Source of the DNA: Nitrosomonas communis
Lineage (GTDB): Bacteria > Pseudomonadota > Gammaproteobacteria > Burkholderiales > Nitrosomonadaceae
DNA length: 64,000 nucleotides
Reading direction: 5' to 3'
Assembly: GCF_900114745.1 (NCBI RefSeq)
Contig: NZ_FOUB01000017.1
Span: 1 to 64,000 of the forward strand
Position numbers and translations under genes: made by a program. Of the stretch, positions 57,896 through 64,000 are shown in pieces. The notes under the pieces are model-generated. The model searched no databases, had not been told where the DNA came from, and worked only from the letters and a program-made list of their open reading frames with translations. Each line of letters opens with the position of its first letter. The stretch's first letter is position 1.

Positions 57896-58717
57896 ATGAT
57901 TAAGGCATTAAAAATTCTGTTTTTAGATGACGATGCCAACAATGTAAAACCCGTTACTGAATTTTTTCAACCCTTTAGTGGCGAGATTTTTTTCACTTTA
58001 AGTATAGATGAAGCTTTAGATATTATACAAATTAACAATCCCCATCTTACGTTAATTTCTCTCAAATTGGCTCATGCTAACAATTGGTATTTTCTAAAAG
58101 AAATAAAAGAGTACTTAATGCCAATTATTGGATTAGTGGAGACAAAACAATGTCATTTAATGAAGAAGGGACAAGCTTTTGGAATTAATGCTTATCTGGT
58201 AAAACCATTTGATTTATTACATTTGCAAGTACATTTTCGATCAACGCTCGCCCAGATTGGGATTTGCAAAAAAATAATGAATTCAGCAAAAGAACGGCGA
58301 AACTGTCACGATAGGCGAGCATTACAAGGAGGCAGACGGTGGTATGATAGATTTAATCACTTAGAAGCTGCTGAAAATGAAAAGGAAATAGAAGACATTG
58401 GAAGCAAGAAGGAAGAATATATACATATCGGCCCGTTTATTGTCAATTATCAAGAAAAACGTGTTTACCGCAATGAAAACAATTTAAAACTTACTCCAAA
58501 GGAATATAAACTATTTTTATTACTCATTCAAAACAGAAATCAGATTGTTTCTGCAAATTATATTCTCTCACATATTTGGACGTCACAAGAGCGAGCATCT
58601 AAAGAAGATGTAAAACAATATATTTATATGCTCAGAAAAAAAATTGAAAAGGATCCTTCCAATCCATCTCTCATTCTTAATCAGAAAGGGTTTGGCTATC
58701 TCTTTTCCTTCTCGTAG
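57896..58717 (+). CDS. OmpR-type response regulator lacking the phospho-acceptor Asp
   Basis: This 273-residue protein has a receiver-like domain (1-120) with the acidic cluster D11-D12-D13 and the C-terminal Lys (VKPF), but the position of the phospho-acceptor Asp is Ser55 (LTLISLKL). A charged linker (AKERRNCHDRRALQGGRRW) connects to a PhoB/OmpR winged helix at about 180-270 (LKLTPKEYKLFLLLIQNRNQ, DVKQYIYMLRKKIEKDPSNP, ILNQKGFGYLFSFS). No kinase is adjacent. Atypical receivers work without phosphorylation, often by dimerisation or ligand binding. It is convergent with the peptidase/barrel cassette at 58847-62501 and may control it. The codon usage is AT-rich. Confidence 0.85.
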   Translation: MIKALKILFLDDDANNVKPVTEFFQPFSGEIFFTLSIDEALDIIQINNPHLTLISLKLAHANNWYFLKEIKEYLMPIIGLVETKQCHLMKKGQAFGINAYLVKPFDLLHLQVHFRSTLAQIGICKKIMNSAKERRNCHDRRALQGGRRWYDRFNHLEAAENEKEIEDIGSKKEEYIHIGPFIVNYQEKRVYRNENNLKLTPKEYKLFLLLIQNRNQIVSANYILSHIWTSQERASKEDVKQYIYMLRKKIEKDPSNPSLILNQKGFGYLFSFS

Positions 58718-58846
58718 GAAGTTGGCATAAATAAAGTATTCGCGCATTAAATTTCGGTACTGAAACGCCGCCTTCTTTTAGAAAACAGCAGAGTTGAGGA
58801 GAAGTCAACACTGAATTCGATGCACAATTACTAGCATTGGAATAAT

Positions 58847-60118
58847 TTAACGCGCAATCCTGTAAGGAAGCGATATATTCACAAAATAATCTGGCGAAAC
58901 ATTCGTCAAGCCTATTCCCCCGGTGACAGTCAAGAAGAGTTTGCGGGTCACCATCGACGTTATCCCAAAGGTTGCAATACTTATAACATCATCAGACCCT
59001 GGCACATCGGTATTAGAGGTTTTTGTCTTTTGCCTCCAGATCTGCTGCAAACCCATGGTTAAGGAGGTATATGGACTGGCAGCTAATGAAGCGCCTAATG
59101 AAAGAATATATTGATCTCCTGGATCGATGCCATTTTTTCTCAGTGTTGTTTGATAATCAAAGCTGGTAGTAAAAGCCAAAGGGTCTTGACGTTTAAGCGC
59201 TACCAGAGAAGCCCGAAAGTCGTCGAATCCTGTCCCCATAGGAACATCATTGCTAGTGAGCTTACCACTAGCCGAATCCCAGGTAAAACGGCCAATAAGA
59301 TCAGGTATCCAATCACTTTCACGGAATAGCGTCTTGGCAATTCCAACACTGATATCACCAAGTGCTGCGCCTGTACGAGTAATATCATTTACGTTAGTTA
59401 CACCTTCAGGAATGTTTGTGGTTTGGTTGACAACTCTAGCAGGTAAACGTAATTCCAATTGCGACTCAAAGGGCAAACCGGCGCGAAATATAAAGCCAGT
59501 ATCAAACTCATTGCGCTTAACATCCGCAGTCCTGACCCCTATGAGTTGACCGAGATCATTAGTGACCAGCAACGGAAAACTATCGTCTCTTCGAAAATAG
59601 TTAACAAAAGGCTGTAATTCCATCTGACGAAATGGCAGTAACAGCGCTCCGGCTTGAATCAAGCTACGATCCAATGCACGTTCAGCAGCCAGTGCATCTA
59701 CTTCAAACTCTCCTGCAGATTGTTTTTCTTTTTCCTGGCTCTGAGGTTTGGTATCAGCTTGCGTCTGCTGCACAGGTTTTTCCGCTGCGGGGGGGCTAGC
59801 GGGAGATTGTGTATGATTTGTGGATTCGGGAGATTGCGCCTGGCGTGCAGGTGCCACGGCAGTGGATGGAGATTGCTGCTGGAGCTTTGATGTTCCTTGC
59901 TGACTCTCTAGTAACTTCACCCGCCGATTCAAGTCTTCAATAACTTCATCCCGCTCTTTAATTTTTTGCAGCAATAATTGAATATCTGGATTCGTCGCTG
60001 CTGAATTCTGGGCGTGAACTGGCCGAACAATTGACAATAAAAAAATTAGACCCATTAGACATAAGTTAGATACTGCCAGCAACTTGGTGTTGCTAGAGCA
60101 ATTTGCTGCTTTATTCAA
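58847..60118 (-). CDS. Outer-membrane beta-barrel with N-terminal coiled coil (FapF-like)
   Basis: This 423-residue protein has an N-terminal signal (cleaved near HAQNSAAT, about residue 36) and a short heptad coiled coil (NPDIQLLLQKIKERDEVIED then LNRRVKLLES). A low-complexity linker of Pro/Gln/Ser/Ala follows (about 75-135), then about 280 residues of alternating hydrophobic beta-strands ending in the aromatic/Arg terminus (FVNISLPYRIAR) typical of outer-membrane barrels. This layout (coiled coil, linker, barrel) is that of the Pseudomonas FapF pore, and the C39 peptidase just upstream (248 bp) is the FapD position. It could export the small proteins of the cassette. Assignment is by architecture and order. 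Confidence 0.78.
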   Translation of the reverse strand: MNKAANCSSNTKLLAVSNLCLMGLIFLLSIVRPVHAQNSAATNPDIQLLLQKIKERDEVIEDLNRRVKLLESQQGTSKLQQQSPSTAVAPARQAQSPESTNHTQSPASPPAAEKPVQQTQADTKPQSQEKEKQSAGEFEVDALAAERALDRSLIQAGALLLPFRQMELQPFVNYFRRDDSFPLLVTNDLGQLIGVRTADVKRNEFDTGFIFRAGLPFESQLELRLPARVVNQTTNIPEGVTNVNDITRTGAALGDISVGIAKTLFRESDWIPDLIGRFTWDSASGKLTSNDVPMGTGFDDFRASLVALKRQDPLAFTTSFDYQTTLRKNGIDPGDQYILSLGASLAASPYTSLTMGLQQIWRQKTKTSNTDVPGSDDVISIATFGITSMVTRKLFLTVTGGIGLTNVSPDYFVNISLPYRIAR

Positions 60119-60365
60119 CTATTCTCCCCTTCTTTTATATTAGTTAACCGAAGTTTCACCGTTTTAAGTTCACCAGGGTAGGTAGTGACGGGATGGAAAT
60201 AACTTTAATGCGGTTTATGCTATCGATCGCATATACTCATAAAATTACTCCTGCTTGCAAGCATTTTCTTTATGAAAAAAGGATAAAATTTTTCAACGGT
60301 TTAAAGCCTGCGTGTAATATTAGCACAAAATCAAAAGCGCAAAACTTCAATAATTAAGGACAATT
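60119..60365. other. Spacer between barrel and C39 peptidase genes
   Basis: No gene was recognised. A promoter for the barrel gene may lie here. Confidence 0.4.
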
Positions 60366-61001
60366 TTATTGCAGCATGACGAATTCATCCAAATTAGGTG
60401 TTAAATTATGATTGGGACGGACAGCCCCGTCATGACTGTTGACAACAAAACCAACTCTACCCAGCTGTGGGGATTCAATCCAGCTCTCCACAAACGTTTT
60501 AATCAGCATAGTACGGTTGCCCCAGGCAGGGTCAGCCAGCAATACCCGGTTACCATACATTCCCCGGAAAATTACAAAATGGTTATAACCCTTTGTATTA
60601 ATGGGCACAATAATCGGCGCTTTTTCCACCAAATGCTCAAGTGAAAGTTTACCATAACCGATCCCTTGGTAACCTCTGGCATCTGCGAAACGTTTAAGGT
60701 CCAATAAAGAAAAGCCCTCCCGAATTCTCACTATTAATGGATTTTTTATATACTCAGCTCGATTCATGAGGCCTATCGCAATATCCCTTTCAGTGATGGG
60801 ATCATCATGATGGTAATTGAAAAGAGTTGCTAATACGGCCGCTCCACAGCTTAAGTCATACTTTTGCACCACAACATTTTTCTGCCGCATTTCTAACAGG
60901 GATTTTACTTGCCGAGCTTGAGTATCGTTAAGCCAGAAAAAAAGTATAAAAGCAAGCATAAAGGCAGAGAAAGCAGTTATTTTTTTTGTTATATTTGTCA
61001 T
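60366..61001 (-). CDS. C39-family cysteine peptidase (membrane-anchored, FapD-like)
   Basis: This 211-residue protein has an N-terminal hydrophobic segment (about 10-25, AFSAFMLAFILFFWLND) as anchor or signal. A papain-like C39 domain follows with catalytic Cys in QKYDLSCGAAVLATLFNYHH, His in INTKGYNHFVIFRG, and Asp in LLADPAWGNR. C39 peptidases cut leader peptides after Gly-Gly or Gly-Ala. Here it is not fused to an ABC transporter, so it would act in the periplasm. The three downstream-transcribed-first small proteins (61274-62501) carry a TAG motif near their mature start. It fits the FapD class. Confidence 0.88.
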   Translation of the reverse strand: MTNITKKITAFSAFMLAFILFFWLNDTQARQVKSLLEMRQKNVVVQKYDLSCGAAVLATLFNYHHDDPITERDIAIGLMNRAEYIKNPLIVRIREGFSLLDLKRFADARGYQGIGYGKLSLEHLVEKAPIIVPINTKGYNHFVIFRGMYGNRVLLADPAWGNRTMLIKTFVESWIESPQLGRVGFVVNSHDGAVRPNHNLTPNLDEFVMLQ

Positions 61002-61273
61002 TTTGTCAATGATGTAATTCTCTTATTAAATAAACTACTTGTTGAATTGCCAAATTCATTGCCCTAAAAACGGTAAAACCTTGCCCGATCGTTAAACAAA
61101 GCGTATGCATAAAAAAATACCCTAAAGTTGAGAGCCATGGGTTGTCTACTTTAAAGCTTTTTATAAGATTCCGGTCATAATTGATTAACGGTGGTGTTAT
61201 ATTTTCCGGTTGTCATGAAAGCAAATGATAAATCATGCCCCAACTTTTCAGTCGAGACATGATTTACACCTTT
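61002..61273. other. Spacer with an inverted repeat between C39 peptidase and small secreted protein 3
   Basis: AAATCATG near 61229 pairs with CATGATTT near 61257 across 20 bp; it may be a processing site or terminator between subunit and peptidase. There is no gene. Confidence 0.4.
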
Positions 61274-61603
61274 TTAAGGTGTTATTGTAACGGCAGAAGT
61301 TGCACCAGAAGCTGCGGCATTGCCTCCACCAAAGGTGGCTACGGCGGTTACATTTCCTGCGGTGGCGGTACCAGTAGATACAGGTCCTGCATCCAAAGTA
61401 TTAGCCGTTGCGCCACTAATTGATGAAGCAATCGTAGAAACGCCAGCTGATGCAAATAAACCCGCAGCAGCTGATCCAGCAGCAGCAGTTCCAGCTGTCA
61501 CCTGATCCATTTGTGCAGATGTCAGTTCATTCGTATCTTGAGCGTTGACTGCACCAGCCAATAATGCTATTGTAATTATTGCACCTATTTTTTTCATATT
61601 CAT
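61274..61603 (-). CDS. Small secreted Ala/Gly/Thr-rich protein 3 with TAG-leader motif
   Basis: The ATG at 61603 with GAGGTGAT just upstream gives 109 residues; a GTG nine bases earlier lacks an SD of its own. A Sec signal (MKKIGAIITIALLAGAVNA) is followed by NELTSAQMDQVTAG, then a low-complexity tail of Ala, Gly, Ser and Thr (TAAAGSAAAGLFASAGVST), with no Cys and few charges. It shares the leader motif with 61633-61935 and 62070-62501. The tail could form beta-rich fibrils or be a modified secreted peptide. Its gene precedes the C39 peptidase in transcription order. Confidence 0.8.
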   Translation of the reverse strand: MNMKKIGAIITIALLAGAVNAQDTNELTSAQMDQVTAGTAAAGSAAAGLFASAGVSTIASSISGATANTLDAGPVSTGTATAGNVTAVATFGGGNAAASGATSAVTITP

Positions 61604-61632
61604 TTTTATCACCTCATTTTTTATAACAGTTA

Positions 61633-61935
61633 TTAATTCGCAGAAAGAGAGGTAGCCGTAGCAGCTGAGCCACCACCCGCGACGTGGGTGAATAGACCAG
61701 TATCAACTGCTGTCGCTGTAGCGCCAGTTCCAGTCGTAGCTGCCGATACTGCCAATGGGCCAACTGAAGCAGCACTAGCTTGTGCGGTTCCACCTACAAC
61801 TAATAATACTTGTGCGCCTGCAGTGAGGCCATCGAGTTGAGCATCGTTGAGCGCAATAGGTTCGGGTTCGGTTGCTAAAGCAGCACTTGATACTGCTATA
61901 AAGGCAGCAGCGATTAAAACGTGTAACATTTTCAT
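61633..61935 (-). CDS. Small secreted Ala/Gly/Thr-rich protein 2 with TAG-leader motif
   Basis: This is a 100-residue protein. The signal peptide is MLHVLIAAAFIAVSSAALA, then IALNDAQLDGLTAG, the most diverged version of the shared motif (L-N-D-A-Q-L-D). The tail is hydrophobic and Ala/Thr-rich (AQVLLVVGGTAQASAASVGP, TGTGATATAVDTGLF) and ends ATATSLSAN. TAAGGAGTA precedes the ATG. The gap to small protein 3 is 29 bp, so the two are very likely co-transcribed. Confidence 0.8.
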   Translation of the reverse strand: MKMLHVLIAAAFIAVSSAALATEPEPIALNDAQLDGLTAGAQVLLVVGGTAQASAASVGPLAVSAATTGTGATATAVDTGLFTHVAGGGSAATATSLSAN

Positions 61936-62069
61936 AATTAATTACTCCTTATGTCTTTTTTATTTAAATACAACGCCATCACCCTTTCATTTTCAATCTT
62001 CAAAAAAGGTAATAGCCCCTTTTGTATTTCATAAAACAAGGTTATGAAATAACAAAACTTTTTTATTAC

Positions 62070-62501
62070 TTAATTTGGGCCGAATGTCGGCAAAGTAGGA
62101 ATGACAGTTATTTCCACTGCCGCAGAATGGCTTGATATTGGACCATCGAAGTTATTGGACCCCCCGAAGGTCTGGGAAGGCAGTGTGCCATTTGCCGAGG
62201 TTTGTACACCCGCTCCAGTAGTAGCTGCATCAGTCCCCACCGATGTTCCGCTAGCTCCCGCAGCCGCAACACCGCCACTTTCAGAGGTTGCGCCAGCCAA
62301 TGTTAGTGTGCTAGCAAACGATGCTGCGATAATTCCCGCTGCTTGCGCAGCAGCTGCTGCATCAGCATTTACTTGTGTGCCCGCAGTAACGTAATCCATT
62401 TGCGCTGAAGTTAATTCAGTGATCGGTTGTTGATCATTTGCCATAATCAATGGTGAAGCCATATATAATGCAAAAATCGCAGGTAAACATTTTTTCTTCA
62501 T
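62070..62501 (-). CDS. Small secreted Ala-rich protein 1 with TAG-leader motif
   Basis: The best start is ATG 62501, seven bases after AGGAGG; ATGs at 62507 and 62552 are worse placed. This gives 143 residues. The signal peptide (MKKKCLPAIFALYMASPLIM) is followed by ITELTSAQMDYVTAG, then TQVNADAAAAAQAAGIIAAS and a Gly/Ser/Thr-rich middle. The C-terminal segment is different (PSQTFGGSNNFDGPISSHSA, PTLPTFGPN). It is the first gene of the cassette in transcription order, 134 bp before small protein 2, and the largest of the three, so it may be the chaperone- or nucleator-type member. Confidence 0.78.
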   Translation of the reverse strand: MKKKCLPAIFALYMASPLIMANDQQPITELTSAQMDYVTAGTQVNADAAAAAQAAGIIAASFASTLTLAGATSESGGVAAAGASGTSVGTDAATTGAGVQTSANGTLPSQTFGGSNNFDGPISSHSAAVEITVIPTLPTFGPN

Positions 62502-62689
62502 ATTCATTCCTCCTTTCTTATCTATTTGTTCGAAACGGTTCCATATTAACCATTTCATTTTTTTATTAAATAAAATAAAAGTTAAAAATCGGATAAATTA
62601 AAAAATAAAAGTAAAACTCAAGTAAATAAAAGTAAAAATAACTCCACTTCATTTCTACTTCATAAGTGAAAGTAAAGATGCAGCTTATA
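62502..62689. other. Upstream region of the small secreted protein cassette
   Basis: This is a very AT-rich stretch; the tandem aaaataaaagtaaaa motif between 62580 and 62645 is probably the cassette promoter region, with short direct repeats that could be regulator sites. No gene lies here. Confidence 0.45.
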
Positions 62690-63380
62690 AAAGGTAGTGT
62701 GGTGCTAACAGGTATAGCGAGCGGTAAAGAGCAGTTAGAACAAGCAAGGATTTATTGGTAAATTCAAGAGCAATAGAAGAATTACCACAGGCGCAGGGTG
62801 GGTTGCTGTCTTTGGGATTTGGCTTATCAAGAAGCTGACAGCTGCAACAATAGTTGTTTCAAGAGGCTAAGGGGCCAATTTAGAATACGTTTTATCCGCA
62901 GTGGCGGTATACTAGATACAGACAAGCTTAGCCGTAGTGGACGACGGCGCAAGAATCTTTTGCGTGAAGATGAAGTTTCTTATCTAACGCCCACTATAAA
63001 AAGGGCATCGGCGGGAGGTACCTTGATCGTGACCGAAACCAAGCACTTCATGCACGCTTAAGAGTCTAAAAAAAATAACTTGAACATCACGATGAATGAA
63101 ATTACAAAATTAAGCCTCGAGTATCCGTGAATATAACATGATGTGTTCAAGTTATTTTTTCTAGATCACTTAACAAAGCATAACATTGCTAGTAACCACC
63201 TAAAATCTACTGCACTGTCATGGCTAGCAAAAATTGGCTCCGAACAAACGACATCCCAAACCAGTTTGGTTTTCTCAGGTTGGTTGAAAAATATCTTCGA
63301 GACAGAAATTGACCAAGAGCGATAAGTGAAAGGGCAACCGCGCTTGATGTCTCAGGATGAAACTCCTTCTCCCTCTGCCT
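62690..63380 (+). pseudogene. IS630-family transposase remnant with a family-3 miniature element inside
   Basis: This is a decayed relative of the transposase at 208-1210. Readable pieces are FKRLRGQFRIRFIRSGGILD (which spans the site where copy 1 was hit by a miniature element) and GRRRKNLLREDEVSY with RASAGGTLIVTETK. After an insertion at 63062, tactgcactgtcatggctagc and gatgtctcaggatgaaact still align with 560-760 of the other copy. Almost all of the catalytic domain is missing. It serves here as the empty-site reference for two insertions. Confidence 0.75.
63062..63168. repeat. Miniature element family 3 (107 bp)
   Basis: There is a 25-bp terminal inverted repeat (TCTA-x-AAAAAATAACTTGAACA) at each end, flanked by CTTAA on both sides (63057-63061 and 63169-63173). 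It interrupts the IS630 remnant, and the intact gene at 500-560 gives the empty site. It is the only copy in the window. Confidence 0.8.
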
Positions 63381-63732
63381 TATCTTTAATAGATTTCCAA
63401 AATGGACCCTTACATCAAACAGATATTCTGCTCGCAATCATTGAGTGCAGGCAAAAGTAATGATCTTAAATATGACGAGGAACTACAGCATTTCGGTCGA
63501 ACATGCTCTCTAAAAAGACAAGTTAAAATGCTTTTAGAGGGCAACTTAATTAACTAGCTAAACGACGCACCAGCAGGGATTGATCTTTTTATTATCATCA
63601 TTACGTTTATTGCGTACTCCTCGATCGGAGAATAAAAGAGATAGCTGGCACCTGAGGGGCTTTCTAAATATAAACTCCTTATGGGCTATCTTGGCAACGC
63701 TTTTGCACACACATTGATCAGGCTTCACTTGC
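63381..63732. other. Intergenic stretch before cysI
   Basis: No gene was accepted. gctctctaaaa near 63508 and ttttagagggc near 63533 form a short inverted repeat resembling a family-2 element end, too decayed to call. Confidence 0.4.
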
Positions 63733-64000
63733 CTAGCCAAATAGTTGTCGCTGACAATAATCACCAAAGGTTTCGCCCTCCATGCGTTCGCGGGCATAAT
63801 CTGCCAATAAGCTGTCGAGTGCGCTCAAGATTTTGGATTCGTCCAGCCCTTCCTTGTAGAGAGTATTGAGGCGATAGCCCAGGCGATCGCCGCCCAGGCG
63901 CAAATCGTAATGCCCCACTGAGCGCCCCACCAGTCCAATCTCGGCTACATAGGGGCGACCACAACCATTCGGGCAACCTGTCATGCGAATACTAATCTCG
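63733..64000 (-). CDS. cysI: Sulfite reductase hemoprotein subunit (CysI), C-terminal part, cut by window edge
   Basis: About 88 residues are visible in this frame, entering from the right edge: [20 protein letters not shown], then [20 protein letters not shown], and [20 protein letters not shown] to the end …[18 protein letters not shown] holds two of the cysteines that bind the coupled 4Fe-4S/siroheme centre of assimilatory sulfite reductase. It would reduce sulfite to sulfide for cysteine synthesis. The N-terminal part lies outside the window. Confidence 0.88.
   Translation of the reverse strand, partial: EISIRMTGCPNGCGRPYVAEIGLVGRSVGHYDLRLGGDRLGYRLNTLYKEGLDESKILSALDSLLADYARERMEGETFGDYCQRQLFG

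Noticed and set aside
1-64000. CRISPR array or tRNA/rRNA genes
   Set aside because: No spaced direct repeats of CRISPR type and no cloverleaf or rRNA-like segments were seen on reading both strands; a covariance-model scan was not possible.

Overview
The window comes from an ammonia-oxidising betaproteobacterium, most likely a Nitrosomonas. The decisive marker is a nitrosocyanin gene at 30.2 kb. Nitrosocyanin is a red copper protein known only from ammonia oxidisers, and all four of its copper ligands are present here. RelA, transketolase, a second DnaK, a Lon-like protease, an M18 aminopeptidase and the C-terminus of CysI fit the same kind of organism.

Layout. 1-3.6 kb is an insertion graveyard: an IS630-type transposase cut by a second IS630 element and by a miniature element, then a P-type cation ATPase pseudogene split by an IS630 copy at an exact TA target. 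3.7-8.1 kb holds a ribosome hibernation factor fused to a cold-shock domain, a CBS-pair protein, a decayed small lipoprotein, a FixLJ-like two-component pair and a nitroreductase. 8.6-28.6 kb is a cell-surface carbohydrate region: a GtrA-GT39 fusion, an O-antigen ligase, a sialic-acid-type pair (NeuB, and NeuA fused to a KdsC-like phosphatase), a CDP-glycerol-transferase-like protein, a phospholipase-D-fold protein, an ATP-grasp protein, a GT2, and decayed kdoO and rgpF-like genes. It ends with a large epimerase-SPW-VKOR fusion, a kinase/ATPase fusion and a DksA/TraR protein. 29-42 kb carries nitrosocyanin and a duplicated set: two GH114 glycosidases, two tail-to-tail pentapeptide-repeat secreted proteins, and a zinc-ribbon PIN-like gene whose second copy is only a remnant. 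IS3 and IS5 remnants lie among them. 42-55.3 kb is housekeeping and stress (Lon-like, DnaK, DUF488, transketolase, M18 peptidase, RelA, N-formylglutamate amidohydrolase).

56-62.6 kb is the most interesting part. It has an RTX-like Ala-rich protein, an OmpR-type regulator whose phospho-acceptor Asp is replaced by Ser, and a minus-strand cassette: three small secreted Ala/Gly/Thr-rich proteins sharing an L-x-x-A-Q-x-D-x-x-T-A-G motif just after a Sec signal, a membrane-anchored C39 cysteine peptidase, and a coiled-coil plus beta-barrel outer-membrane protein. Gene order and types parallel the Pseudomonas Fap amyloid operon (subunits, FapD peptidase, FapF barrel), but the subunits look unlike FapB/FapC.

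Three families of miniature inverted-repeat elements run through the window. Family 1 has about 12 copies of roughly 100 bp with a 3-bp TNA target duplication. Family 2 has three copies with TIR GGGCRCCTCTAAAAATT. Family 3 has one copy of 107 bp. Many intergenic stretches hold nothing else recognisable.
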